Shown here in pieces: positions 8,686 through 19,018 of a DNA stretch of 64,000 bases. A program made the translations under genes and the position numbers. This DNA comes from Terracoccus luteus. GTDB taxonomy: Bacteria > Actinomycetota > Actinomycetes > Actinomycetales > Dermatophilaceae. Numbering within the stretch: the stretch's first letter is position 1; every line of letters starts with the position of its first letter. The stretch covers positions 1-64,000 of the forward strand of contig NZ_RBXT01000001.1 in the NCBI RefSeq assembly GCF_003635045.1. The letters run 5' to 3'. Below the pieces are notes generated by a model. The model saw nothing but the letters and a program-made list of their open reading frames with translations. It did not search any database and was not told where the DNA came from.

Positions 8686-9777
8686 TCACTTGATCCCGAG
8701 CTCGGTGCACCCGGCCGCGTAGGCGCCGGTGCAGGCCTGCGACGCCTTCATGATGCCGCTGTCGAAGAGGACCTTCTTGATGTTCTCCTTCGTGACGACC
8801 TCGGGGACGAACAGCTCTGCGGGGGTGTCGAACACGGTCGCCTTGCTCTCGGGTGCCTTGCCCTGCAGCAGCGAGTAGGCGCTCTCGGCCGCCGCCTCGG
8901 CGACGATCTTGATCGGCTTGGAGATGGTGTTGAACTGGTCGCCGCTGATGATGCGCTGCGCCGCGGCGAGCTCGGCGTCGTTGCCCGTCACCGGCGGGAC
9001 CTTGGTGCCGGCCGCCTTGAAGGCGGCGATGGCGCCACCGCCCGTGCCGTCGTTCGCCGCGACGACGCCGACGATCTTCGACCCGAAGCGGGTGATCTGC
9101 CCGGCGGTCCACTCCTGGGCCTTGGCCGGCTGCCAGTTGGGGGTGTCGTACTCGGCGAGCAGCGTGAACCCGCTCGTGTCGACGGAGCTGTGGACGCCCT
9201 TCTTGATGAGGCCGGCGGCGGCGTCGGTCGGGGAGCCGTTGATCTCGAGGATGCCGCCCTGGGCGTTCGTCTTCTTGAGCTGCTCGACGAGGCTCGTGGC
9301 GATGAGGTTGCCGATCTTCTCGTTGTCGAACGAGACGTAGAAGTCGGCCTTGGCCTGCGTGCTCGGCCGGTCGTAGGCGATGACCTTCGCGCCCTGCGAC
9401 TGCGCGGCCTGCACCGTCGAGGCGACACCGGCAGAGTCGACCGGGTCGATGACGAGGACCTTGGCTCCCTGTGCGAGTGCCGAGTTCGCTTGCTGCTGCT
9501 GCTTGCTCGCGTCGGAGTCGGCGTTCTGGTAGATGACGGTGCAGCTGGGGCACAGCTCCTTCATCTTCGCCTCGAAGAGCGGCTTGTCCTGCAGCTCGTA
9601 ACGGGTCGAGGCGAGGTCGGGCATGAGGAAGGCGACCTTGGCGTTCTCGACGGCGCCCCCACCGACGACGGAGCTGCCGGAGGAGGGTTCGCCCTGGCTC
9701 TCGCACGCGGCCAGGGCGAGGGCGGAGGTGAGCGCGGCGACGGCGAACGTGGCGCGGCGGCGGGTGGTGGTCGACAT
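8686..9777 (-). CDS. Sugar ABC transporter substrate-binding lipoprotein (XylF-like)
   Basis: Periplasmic-binding-type protein of 363 residues. A signal peptide ends in a lipobox (ALAAC, Cys 24), so it is tethered to the outer face of the membrane. The body has the type I fold of the XylF/RbsB group (KVAFLMPDLASTRYE; VLVIDPVDSAG; ITGND-like TGNDAELAAAQ). AAGGAG lies 7 nt before ATG. It is the receptor of the importer encoded just downstream and probably delivers the polyol or sugar used by the dehydrogenase upstream. The ligand cannot be read from sequence. Confidence 0.92.
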   Translation of the reverse strand: MSTTTRRRATFAVAALTSALALAACESQGEPSSGSSVVGGGAVENAKVAFLMPDLASTRYELQDKPLFEAKMKELCPSCTVIYQNADSDASKQQQQANSALAQGAKVLVIDPVDSAGVASTVQAAQSQGAKVIAYDRPSTQAKADFYVSFDNEKIGNLIATSLVEQLKKTNAQGGILEINGSPTDAAAGLIKKGVHSSVDTSGFTLLAEYDTPNWQPAKAQEWTAGQITRFGSKIVGVVAANDGTGGGAIAAFKAAGTKVPPVTGNDAELAAAQRIISGDQFNTISKPIKIVAEAAAESAYSLLQGKAPESKATVFDTPAELFVPEVVTKENIKKVLFDSGIMKASQACTGAYAAGCTELGIK

Positions 9778-9900
9778 CTGGATCTCCTTGGTGAGCGGTG
9801 CGGGTGTGGCCGTTCGGTCGGGGGCGTGCCGGGATGGCCGCGCGTCGGCGGCGGGGCACGGAGGGGTGTGTGCAGGTCGAGGGGGGCGGTGCGCGGTGGG

Positions 9901-11052
9901 TCAGCCCGGGATGAGGGCGACCTTGATGGAGGCGGTGCCGTCGCCGACGAGGTCGAGGCCCCGCTGGAACTCGCTGAGCGGCAGCTCGTGGGTGACGATG
10001 TCGGCGAGCGGGAGCCGGCCCGACTCGAGCATGCGGGCCGCGGCCGGCCAGCAGTGCGGGCCGAGGTGGGCGCCGCGGACGTCGAGCTCCTTGTCGTCGC
10101 TGATGATCGTCCAGTCGACGGTGACGTCGGACCCGAAGACGCTGTACTCGACGAAGGTGCCCATCTTGCGCAGCAGGGTCAGCCCCTGGAGCACCGCGCT
10201 CGGGTGCCCGCTGCCCTCGAGGTAGACGTCGGCGCCGAGGCCGTCGGTGAGGGCGTGCACGGCGGCGACGACGTCGTCGCGGGCGATGTTGACGGTGTGG
10301 GTCGCCCCGCACCTGCGGGCCAGATCGAGCTTGTGGTCGGCCGAGTCGAGAGCGACGACCGCGGCGGGGGAGGTGGCAGCGGCACCGGCCACCATGCCGA
10401 GCCCGATGGGTCCGCATCCCGCGACGACCACGACGTCACCGAACCGGATGCCGGCTCGCTCTACCGCGTGGAGGGCGCAGCTGAGGGGCTCGATGAAGGC
10501 GGCGTGCGCGGGCGGCAGGTCGCCGGGCACCCGGTGCACGAGGGCGTCGGCCGGGAAGACCATGTACTGCGCCATGGCGCCGGGGGTGCGCCGCTTGAAG
10601 CCGTAGATGTCGTGGGGCGCGCACATCCAGTAGGCCCCGCGCTTGCAGTACGCGCACTGCCAGCACGGCACGATCTGCTCCGACGTCACGCGGTCGCCGA
10701 CCGCGATGCCCCAGCGGGCGGCCGCCTCGTCGTCGAGCTGCTCCACCCGACCGACGAACTCGTGACCGGGGATGACCTCGGTCTCGGCCCAGGCCGCGCG
10801 CGACTCGTCGCCCCAGAACTTCGCGGCGCCGTGGTAGCACTTGAGGTCGCTGGCGCAGATGCCGACCGCCTCGACGCGGACGAGGGCCTCGCCGGGCCCG
10901 GGGACCGGGACGGGCACGGTCTCGAGGGCGTAGCGCTCCGGTCCGTGGTTGACGACCGCCTGCATCGTCCGGGGGATCGTGCTTGGGCCCGAGGGTGTGG
11001 CTTCCCGGGTGCCGGGGCCGGCCGTGGTGGCCGGTGCGGCTGGTGCGCTCAT
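9901..11052 (-). CDS. Zinc-dependent polyol dehydrogenase, erythritol/L-threitol dehydrogenase (EltD) type
   Basis: Medium-chain NAD(P)-dependent dehydrogenase of 383 residues. The catalytic zinc site includes GICASDLKCYHGA (Cys) and GHEFVG (His-Glu); structural zinc cysteines are in CWQCAYCKRGAYWMC; the Rossmann GxGPIG is at VVVAGCGPIGLGM. The long match to the EltD group (DLKCYHGAAKFWGDE; YGFKRRTPGAMA; EYSVFGSDVTVDW) points to oxidation of a four-carbon or related polyol to a ketose. GAAGGAG precedes ATG. It heads the operon and lies 110 bp from the SorC regulator, with a TGAAC...GTTCA site in between. Confidence 0.88.
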   Translation of the reverse strand: MSAPAAPATTAGPGTREATPSGPSTIPRTMQAVVNHGPERYALETVPVPVPGPGEALVRVEAVGICASDLKCYHGAAKFWGDESRAAWAETEVIPGHEFVGRVEQLDDEAAARWGIAVGDRVTSEQIVPCWQCAYCKRGAYWMCAPHDIYGFKRRTPGAMAQYMVFPADALVHRVPGDLPPAHAAFIEPLSCALHAVERAGIRFGDVVVVAGCGPIGLGMVAGAAATSPAAVVALDSADHKLDLARRCGATHTVNIARDDVVAAVHALTDGLGADVYLEGSGHPSAVLQGLTLLRKMGTFVEYSVFGSDVTVDWTIISDDKELDVRGAHLGPHCWPAAARMLESGRLPLADIVTHELPLSEFQRGLDLVGDGTASIKVALIPG

Positions 11053-11118
11053 CCGGAAACTCCTTCGTCTCCTGCGGCGACGTGGCGTCGTCACCGTCGA
11101 GCCCACCCTACGATCCGT

Positions 11119-11147
11119 CTGAACCATTGTCCAGAACCAATGTTCAG
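11119..11147. promoter_or_regulatory. Probable SorC-type operator upstream of the dehydrogenase operon
   Basis: Imperfect palindrome CTGAAC...GTTCAG with inner ATTG/CAAT (arms 11119-11129 and 11137-11147). It lies 67 bp before the dehydrogenase start and shares the TGAAC/GTTCA half-site with the palindrome before the regulator gene. Confidence 0.6.
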
Positions 11148-11162
11148 CGGTTGTTGTTCGCG

Positions 11163-12140
11163 TCAGCGGACGGCGGCCGCCTGCTCGACCAGCATGCGCG
11201 CGGTGGCGGCGTCGGTGACGAGCTGGTTGAGGTACCCGCCGCGGACCGCGGCGACGATGCTCGCGACCTTCTCGGGGCCGGCGGCGACGGCGATGGCCGC
11301 TGGCATCGCCGTGAGCTGCTGGGGGGTGATGGCGACGAGGCGCTCGGCCCCCTCGTAGGGGACGGGCTCGCCGGCGCCGTCGAAGAAGCGGGAGCAGACG
11401 TCGCCGACGCTGGCCGTGAGGGCCCGCTGCTCGCGCGGGAAGAAGGCGGCGCGCTGCGACCGCAGCAGCGGCGGGGCGCCGACGCCGATCAGGGCGGCCT
11501 TGGCGGTGTCCCACAGGCCGGTGACGCGCTTGAACGACGGCTCGAGCTTTAGGGACTCGCTGAGCAGGGCGCTCGGCAGCGCCGGGGCGAAGAGGTAGTG
11601 CGCCCGGCCGCCGACTCGCTGGGCGTAGAGGCGGGTCAGCTCGTTCGTCTGCCACCACGGCTCGGGCTCGTCGAGCCCGCCGACCATGGGGGCGACGTCG
11701 ACGCCGGGGCGGGGGGAGAGGTCCTGCTGGACCACCTCGTACAGGGTCTGCCCCGACGAGATGAGCAGGGCGTCGCCCGTCTGGAGGTCGGCCTCGTCGA
11801 GCGCGCGGTTGACGCCGGAGGCGAGGCGGGCCCCGACCGAGGCGACGTTGCTGCCGGTCGAGACGAAGACGCGCTTGATGCCGAGGGCCGTGGCGCACTG
11901 CTCCTCGAGCTCTGCGGCGCCCTCGCCCTGCGGGCGGTGCACCCGGATCTCGACGATCCCCCGACGCCGCGCCTCCGACAGCAGTCGGCTGACGGTGGGG
12001 CGGCTGACACCGAGCGACTCGGCGATCTGCACCTGGTTCTGCTCGCCGACGTAGTACGCGTTGGCGGCCCGGAACATCAGGTCGTCGGAGAAGCGGCTGC
12101 CGGTCCCCGTCGGCTCCGAGTGCTGGCCGAGCTGGCTCAT
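11163..12140 (-). CDS. SorC-family sugar-sensing transcriptional regulator
   Basis: A 325-residue regulator: N-terminal winged HTH (YYVGEQNQVQIAESLGVSRPTVSRLL, about residues 29-54) followed by the SorC/DeoR sugar-phosphate-binding domain. That domain includes ISSGQTLYEVV, VAPMVGG and a C-terminal VAAGPEKVASIVAAVRGGYLNQLVTD. Such proteins are tetrameric and respond to phosphorylated sugars. ATG at 12140 is chosen because GGGGGAG precedes it; an upstream ATG (12173) falls inside the operator. It probably controls its own promoter (palindrome 12160-12192) and the polyol operon. Divergent from the amino-acid permease. Confidence 0.9.
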   Translation of the reverse strand: MSQLGQHSEPTGTGSRFSDDLMFRAANAYYVGEQNQVQIAESLGVSRPTVSRLLSEARRRGIVEIRVHRPQGEGAAELEEQCATALGIKRVFVSTGSNVASVGARLASGVNRALDEADLQTGDALLISSGQTLYEVVQQDLSPRPGVDVAPMVGGLDEPEPWWQTNELTRLYAQRVGGRAHYLFAPALPSALLSESLKLEPSFKRVTGLWDTAKAALIGVGAPPLLRSQRAAFFPREQRALTASVGDVCSRFFDGAGEPVPYEGAERLVAITPQQLTAMPAAIAVAAGPEKVASIVAAVRGGYLNQLVTDAATARMLVEQAAAVR

Positions 12141-12159
12141 CGCTCCCCCTTGTGCCCGT

Positions 12160-12192
12160 GAACGGATGAACACTAGTGCAGTTCATCCGTTC
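12160..12192. promoter_or_regulatory. Perfect palindromic operator upstream of the SorC regulator
   Basis: Perfect 12-bp inverted repeat GAACGGATGAAC / GTTCATCCGTTC (12160-12171 and 12181-12192) with a 9-bp centre containing ACTAGT. It sits 20 bp before the regulator start, in its promoter, and fits autoregulation. Confidence 0.75.
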
Positions 12193-12266
12193 CGTGATAG
12201 ATCCCTGCGGTGCTGCCGCCACGGCCACGACCGGTTGACCCTTTCACAGCCGGGTAAGGCCTTCGG

Positions 12267-13727
12267 ATGGCCGCCCCTGACACGCCCGACACCGAGAACG
12301 TCCGCGACACCGCCGTCGGCGACCACTCGGAGACGGGTGGGCCGCGGTCGCTGCGGCGCAGGGTCACCACCCCTCTCCTGCTCGTCTTCGTCCTGGGCGA
12401 CGTGCTCGGGGCCGGCATCTACGCCCTCGTCGGCACTCTCGAGGCCGAGGTCGGCGGGGCGGTCTGGCTCCCCCTCGTCATCGCCCTGCTGCTCGCGCTG
12501 CTCACCGCCGGCAGCTACGCCGAGCTGGTGACGAAGTACCCGCGGTCAGGCGCCTCGGCCGTCTTCGTCCAGCGCGCGTTCGGGCGCCCGGTGCTCTCGT
12601 TCCTCGTCGGGTTCGCCATGCTCGGCGCCGGACTCACGTCCGCCGCCGCCCTCGCCACCGCGTTCGCCGGCGAGTACCTGCAAGAGCTCGTCGCCACTCC
12701 CGAGGTGCCGACCGCCATCGTCTTCCTCGTGCTCGTCGCCCTCGTCAACGCGCGCGGCATCAGCGAGTCGCTGCGGGCCAACATCGTCATGACGCTCGTC
12801 GAGCTCACCGGGCTCGTGCTCGTCGTCGTCGCGGCCGTCGTGCTGCTCGGCTCGGGCGGCGGCGACGTCTCGAGGGTCACCGACCTGTCGACGGCCGGGG
12901 AGGGCACAGCTCTCTGGTCGGCCCTCGGCGGGGCCGTCTTCCTCGCCTTCTACTCCTACGTCGGCTTCGAGACGTCGGCCAACATCGCGGAGGAGACCGT
13001 CGACCCCCGCCGGTCCTACCCCACGGCGCTGCTCGGCGGCGTCGCCATCGCGGGGGTCGCGTACCTCGTCGTCGGGCTCGCGGTGTCGGCGTCGCTGCCG
13101 GCCGACCGTGCGGCATCCGGCGACGGCCCCTTCCTCGAGATCATGGCCGTGTCCCCGCTCTCGGTGCCGGGCGGGCTGTTCTCCGTCATCGCGCTGGTCG
13201 CCATCGCGAACGGCGCCCTGCTGACGATGATCATGGCCTCCCGCCTCGCCTACGGCATGGCGACGGAGGGGCTGCTCCCCTCGCCCCTCGCTGCGGTGCT
13301 GCCGGGTCGGCGCACGCCGGGGGCAGCCATCGCCGCGACGACGCTCGTCGCCGTCGTGCTCCTGCTCACCGGCGGCCTCGAGGCCCCGGCGTCGACGACC
13401 GTGCTGCTCCTGCTCGTCGTCTTCTTCTTCGTCAACGTCTGCGTGCTCGTCCTGCGCCGCGAGGGCAAGAGCCCGCTCGCCGCCCAAGAGGAGGTCGACG
13501 ACACCCACGGCACGGACACGGATGTCGGGGCCGGGCGGGGTGACCGCGACCACTTCCGGATCCCCACCGTGCTGCCGGTGCTCGGAGCGGCGTCGTGCGT
13601 CGTGCTCGCCACCCAGCAGGAGGCCGAGAGCTACCTGCGGGCGGCGCTCGTGCTGCTCGTCGGGCTCGCCCTCTACGGGGTCCAGGCGCTCGCCCGGCGC
13701 CGCGACCGCACCCCCGGCGCCGCGTAG
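12267..13727 (+). CDS. APC-family amino-acid permease
   Basis: Membrane transporter of 486 residues with 12 predicted helices. A charged N-terminal 35 residues precede GDVLGAGIYALVG, the unwound TM1 substrate motif of APC carriers. FYSYVGFETSANIAEE (TM6 region) and a C-terminal cytoplasmic insertion rich in Asp/Gly (about residues 405-430) follow. Substrate is probably a neutral or cationic amino acid, not resolvable here. It is transcribed away from the SorC gene, and no shared pathway is apparent. Tail-to-tail with the next gene, 10 bp apart. Confidence 0.87.
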   Translation: MAAPDTPDTENVRDTAVGDHSETGGPRSLRRRVTTPLLLVFVLGDVLGAGIYALVGTLEAEVGGAVWLPLVIALLLALLTAGSYAELVTKYPRSGASAVFVQRAFGRPVLSFLVGFAMLGAGLTSAAALATAFAGEYLQELVATPEVPTAIVFLVLVALVNARGISESLRANIVMTLVELTGLVLVVVAAVVLLGSGGGDVSRVTDLSTAGEGTALWSALGGAVFLAFYSYVGFETSANIAEETVDPRRSYPTALLGGVAIAGVAYLVVGLAVSASLPADRAASGDGPFLEIMAVSPLSVPGGLFSVIALVAIANGALLTMIMASRLAYGMATEGLLPSPLAAVLPGRRTPGAAIAATTLVAVVLLLTGGLEAPASTTVLLLLVVFFFVNVCVLVLRREGKSPLAAQEEVDDTHGTDTDVGAGRGDRDHFRIPTVLPVLGAASCVVLATQQEAESYLRAALVLLVGLALYGVQALARRRDRTPGAA

Positions 13728-13737
13728 CAGGCGGCTG

Positions 13738-14145
13738 TCAGCGCAGGTGCTCGAACGAGTCCTCGCCGACGCGCCAGCACATCCACTCACCCGGATGCCG
13801 CGAGCCGGGTTCGGGGCGGAGCGTCAGCACCGCGACCTCGACGTGCACCTCGTCGCGGGTCGGGTCGATGTGGATCTCGCCGGTGTCGAACGTGATGCGC
13901 AGACCGTCGCCGGCGCGCTCCGACGTCGAGGTGACGGTCGCACCGCACAGGTGGCGCAGGCTGTCGGCGTAGCCGAGGTCGACGGCCGTCCACGTGCGGT
14001 CGACGTGGGTGACCCGCGGCCAGGCGTCGACGTTCATGTCGGCCGCGTCGAACTGCAGCTGCAGGTAGTCGTCGAGCACGAACGTCACCGCCACGAGGCG
14101 GTCACCGACGAGGCGCGACAGCAGGGCGTTCGGCACGTACGTCAT
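13738..14145 (-). CDS. Conserved hypothetical protein
   Basis: A 135-residue soluble protein without a recognised motif. The pattern of alternating beta strands (LVGDRLVAVTFVLDDYLQLQFD; GATVTSTSERAGDGLRITFDTG; IHIDPTRDEVHVEVA) and a C-terminal EWMCWRVGEDSF segment resembles DUF6188-type proteins; that is a weak guess. AGGAGG lies 6 nt before ATG and a TAGCGT -10 box lies about 20 nt upstream. It is isolated between a permease and the dnaK operon. Confidence 0.7.
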   Translation of the reverse strand: MTYVPNALLSRLVGDRLVAVTFVLDDYLQLQFDAADMNVDAWPRVTHVDRTWTAVDLGYADSLRHLCGATVTSTSERAGDGLRITFDTGEIHIDPTRDEVHVEVAVLTLRPEPGSRHPGEWMCWRVGEDSFEHLR

Positions 14146-14350
14146 CGGGACCTCCTGCCTCAGACGCTACCGACCCGCGGACGTCCCGGCGCCGGAGTTC
14201 CCGGGCCGAGGCCCGGGTTCGGGGGTCGTGAAGAGAACGAGCCCCCAGAGGGGCCGGAACCCTTCACCACCGTCGCTCACGACTCAGCCACCCGGCATCC
14301 GACGCCCGAAAATCGCCTCGGCGACCGGGAACACCACCATCCGTCCCAGA

Positions 14351-14416
14351 GTTGAGTCTGGTGAGCGCAAGATTTGAGAGCGTCACTTTGACAAGACCGG
14401 TGACGCGAGGCAGATT
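14351..14416 (+). promoter_or_regulatory. dnaK promoter with HAIR-like HspR site
   Basis: HAIR-like repeat GTTGAGT-N7-GCGCAAG at 14351-14371 (6/7 and 5/7 matches to CTTGAGT-N7-ACTCAAG). A -35 TTGACA lies at 14388-14393 and a -10 CAGATT at 14411-14416 with 17-bp spacing. Repression by HspR, encoded last in the operon, is expected. The rest of the 335-bp gap (14146-14480) holds only a small GC hairpin at 14200-14217. Confidence 0.7.
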
Positions 14417-14480
14417 GAGCGGCAAGCACCACGGACCACAGACCTGATCACAGCAGGACCCGAGCACCAAGGAGTCACCC

Positions 14481-16387
<1,907 letters not shown>

Positions 16388-16391
<4 letters not shown>

Positions 16392-17122
16392 CCGACGCCG
16401 AGAACGTGACCCCGGGGGCCGGCGGCGACGCCGGCGCCCCGGGGGGCGTCCCCGAGACGGGCCGGTCGTCGGATGCCGGTCAGCGCGGTCCCCAGGGCCA
16501 GGCGCCTCACGCGTCGGGCACGACGGACTCGGCTGGCCGTGGCCGCCACGAGTACGCCGACGGTGGCGCGGGCGCCTCGTCCGAGCCCGGTGGTGAGGAC
16601 GAGTTCGACCACACCGCAGGAGGTTCGGGCAGCCCGACTGGCTCGGCCGGCTCGGACGCCCCGGTCGACTCGGCCGAGGCTGCCATCGCCGACGAGGACG
16701 CCCTGGCGTCGTCGTACCTCGCCGACCTCCAGCGGCTGCAGGCCGAGTACGTCAACTACAAGAAGCGGGTCGACCGCGACCGCGAGGTCATCCGCACGAC
16801 CGCGGTCGGCAGCGTCGTCGAGGCGCTGCTGCCGGTGCTCGACGACATCCACATGGCCCGTCAGGCCGGTGACCTCGCCGACGGCCCGTTCGCCTCGATC
16901 TCCGACAAGCTCGAGTCGATCCTCGGCCGCTACGGCGTCGAGCGGCTCGGCGAGGCGGGGCAGGAGTTCGACCCCAACGTGCACGAGGCCCTCATGCACG
17001 TCGAGGCCGAGCTGCCCGAGGGCTCGACCGGGACGACCGTCGTGCAGGTGCTGCAGCCGGGCTACCGCATCGGTGAGCGCCTCGTGCGCGCCGCGCGCGT
17101 GTCCGTCGCCGACCCCGTCTGA
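16388..17122 (+). CDS. grpE: Nucleotide exchange factor GrpE
   Basis: GrpE dimer that exchanges ADP on DnaK. The 244-residue protein has an unusually long, low-complexity N-terminus (about 110 residues, Gly/Ala/Asp/Ser-rich). The coiled-coil and core follow ([23 protein letters not shown], then [12 protein letters not shown] and [13 protein letters not shown]). The C-terminal beta-wing ends [24 protein letters not shown] start overlaps the dnaK stop (GTGA). The core is complete, so only the tail is extended relative to E. coli (197 residues). An 11-bp hairpin separates it from dnaJ. Confidence 0.96.
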
Positions 17123-17140
17123 GACGACACGACACCGGAC

Positions 17141-17170
17141 GCCGCGGGGCCACACAGCCGGCCCCGCGGC
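17141..17170 (+). terminator. 11-bp hairpin between grpE and dnaJ
   Basis: Perfect inverted repeat with arms 17141-17151 (GCCGCGGGGCC) and 17160-17170 and an 8-nt loop, 18 bp past the grpE stop. There is no T-run, so it is probably an attenuating or RNA-stabilising hairpin inside the heat-shock operon and not a full stop. Confidence 0.5.
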
Positions 17171-17268
17171 ATCCGGCACCATGAGAGCGACGCGCACCGT
17201 CACCGGACGGGCGCGGGCGACGCACCCGTCGCCGACACCGGACCGACACCCGAGGGAGGTGCGAGCAG

Positions 17269-18285
17269 ATGGCTAGCCAGGACTGGTTCGAGAAGGACTT
17301 CTACGCGACTCTGGGCGTGCCGAGCGACGCCGACGCGACGACGATCAAAAAGACGTACCGCAAGCTCGCCCGCACCATGCACCCCGACCACAACGTCGGC
17401 GACCCCAAGGCGGAGGCGCGCTTCAAGGAGATCGGCGAGGCGTACGCCGTCCTGTCCGACCCCGAGCAGCGGCGTGAGTACGACGCCGTGCGGGCCATGT
17501 CGGGCGGCGGCGCCCGCTTCACCGCCGGTGGTCCCGGCGGGGGCGGTGCGGGGTTCGAGGACATCTTCAGCGCCTTCGGCGGTGCCGGTGGCCCGGGCGG
17601 CCCCGGCGGCCGGGTGCCCTTCGGCGCCGGAGGCGGCGGCCAGCCCAACATCGAGGACATCCTCGGCCAGATGTTCGGTGGCGGTGGCGCCGCTCCAGGC
17701 GGCTTCGGGGGCTTCGGCTCCACCGCCGGGCCGCGACCCGGCGCTGACGTGCAGGCCTCGACGACCATCCCCTTCCGCGACGCTGTCGAGGGCTCGACGG
17801 TCAGCCTCAGCTCTCCCGAGCTCGGGCGCGTCACGGCCCGCATCCCGTCCGGTGTCAAGGACGGCCAGCGGATCCGACTGCGCGGCAAGGGCCGTCAGGG
17901 CGACCCCGGCTCGACGCCCGGCGACCTCATCCTCACCGTCTCGGTCGAACGTCACCCCGTCTTCGGGCGCGACGGCGACAACCTCACCGTCGACCTGCCC
18001 GTGACCTTCGCCGAGGCCGCCCTCGGCGCCACGGTCGCCGTGCCGAGCCTCGACGGCACGAGCGTCAAGGTCAAGGTCGCCCCCGGCACGCCGAGCGGGA
18101 GGGTGCTGCGGCTCAAGGGCCGCGGCGTCACGCGCGGCGGCTCGACCGGCGACCTGCTCGCGAGGGTGCAGGTCGTCGTGCCGCAGCGACTCACCGACGA
18201 GGCCCGCGAGGCCATCGAGAAGATGGCGGCCGCCGAGGGTGACGTCGACCCGCGCGCCGACCTCTTCGAGCGCGCCCGCACCTGA
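17269..18285 (+). CDS. dnaJ: DnaJ-type co-chaperone lacking the zinc-finger domain
   Basis: J-domain protein of 338 residues. The J domain (about residues 8-75) has the HPD motif (MHPDHN). A long Gly/Phe/Pro-rich linker (about 80-160) follows, then two C-terminal beta domains starting ADVQASTTIPFRDAVEG. No CxxCxGxG zinc-finger repeats are present between linker and C-terminal domains, so it is class II (CbpA-like) although it occupies the dnaJ position of the dnaK operon. GGAGGTG precedes ATG. It stimulates DnaK ATPase and delivers substrates. Confidence 0.93.
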   Translation: MASQDWFEKDFYATLGVPSDADATTIKKTYRKLARTMHPDHNVGDPKAEARFKEIGEAYAVLSDPEQRREYDAVRAMSGGGARFTAGGPGGGGAGFEDIFSAFGGAGGPGGPGGRVPFGAGGGGQPNIEDILGQMFGGGGAAPGGFGGFGSTAGPRPGADVQASTTIPFRDAVEGSTVSLSSPELGRVTARIPSGVKDGQRIRLRGKGRQGDPGSTPGDLILTVSVERHPVFGRDGDNLTVDLPVTFAEAALGATVAVPSLDGTSVKVKVAPGTPSGRVLRLKGRGVTRGGSTGDLLARVQVVVPQRLTDEAREAIEKMAAAEGDVDPRADLFERART

Positions 18286-18346
18286 GCGGGCGACCACCCG
18301 ACACCGCACCACCCACCAGACCGGCCCCGACAGGAGAGTGACCGAC

Positions 18347-18805
18347 ATGGCCCACGACGACAGCACGCCCGTCTTCGTCATCTCCGTCGCCGCCGAGCTC
18401 GCCGGCATGCACGCGCAGACGCTGCGCCAGTACGACCGGCTCGGGCTCGTCTCGCCGTCGCGCACCCGTGGCGGTGGACGCCGCTACAGCAGCCGCGACG
18501 TCGCCCTGCTCCGTGAGGTGCAGCGCCTCTCGCAGGAGGGTGTGTCGCTCGCCGGCATCCAGCGCATCCTCGACCTCGAGGACCACGTCGCCGCCCTGCA
18601 GGCGCGGGTGCACGAGCTGACCCAGGAGCGCGACGCCGCGCAGGCGGCCCTCTCGACGGCGGCCCGCGTGTTCGCCGTCGGGCCGCAGGGCGAGGTCGTC
18701 ACGGTGCGCCCCGGGCAGCGCCCTCCCCGGCCGCTCGCGTCGCAGGCCCTCGTCGTGTGGCGGCCCAACCGCCCCGCACGGCCCCAGCGCCCGACCGGCG
18801 CCTGA
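18347..18805 (+). CDS. hspR: Heat-shock repressor HspR (MerR family)
   Basis: A 152-residue MerR-type repressor. The N-terminal HTH (FVISVAAELAGMHAQTLRQYDRLGLVSPSR, with GGGRRYSSRDV) is followed by a coiled-coil dimerisation helix (LEDHVAALQARVHELTQERD) and a basic Pro-rich tail. It binds HAIR repeats; such repeats are visible before dnaK and clpB in this window, so a regulon with autoregulation is expected. AGGAGA lies 9 nt before ATG. Last gene of the operon; a GC hairpin at 18871-18898 follows. Confidence 0.95.
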   Translation: MAHDDSTPVFVISVAAELAGMHAQTLRQYDRLGLVSPSRTRGGGRRYSSRDVALLREVQRLSQEGVSLAGIQRILDLEDHVAALQARVHELTQERDAAQAALSTAARVFAVGPQGEVVTVRPGQRPPRPLASQALVVWRPNRPARPQRPTGA

Positions 18806-18870
18806 GACCCGGCGCTGGCAGGCGCAGGCAGGCGCAGGCGGGCGTGAGCTTGCGCAGGCCCGGAGAACGC

Positions 18871-18898
18871 GGCCGCTCCCTCGCCCGGGGGAGCGGCC
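18871..18898 (+). terminator. Terminator of the dnaK operon
   Basis: Perfect 10-bp stem GGCCGCTCCC / GGGAGCGGCC (18871-18880, 18889-18898), 8-nt loop, 65 bp after the hspR stop and followed by a CT-rich stretch. It has no long U-run, as is usual in high-GC actinobacteria. Confidence 0.65.
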
Positions 18899-19018
18899 TC
18901 CTCCGTCTCACGGGGGAGCCGCCTGACGGCCCCGACGCCTAGCGTGGTCATCACGACACCCGGCCCGTCGACCCACCATCCGGTCGAGGGTCCGGCCCCG
19001 ACGACGGAGGAGAGCGCC

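Noticed and set aside
12141-12173. ATG at 12173 as start of the SorC regulator
   Set aside because: It falls inside the palindromic operator, and ATG 12140 has GGGGGAG directly upstream.
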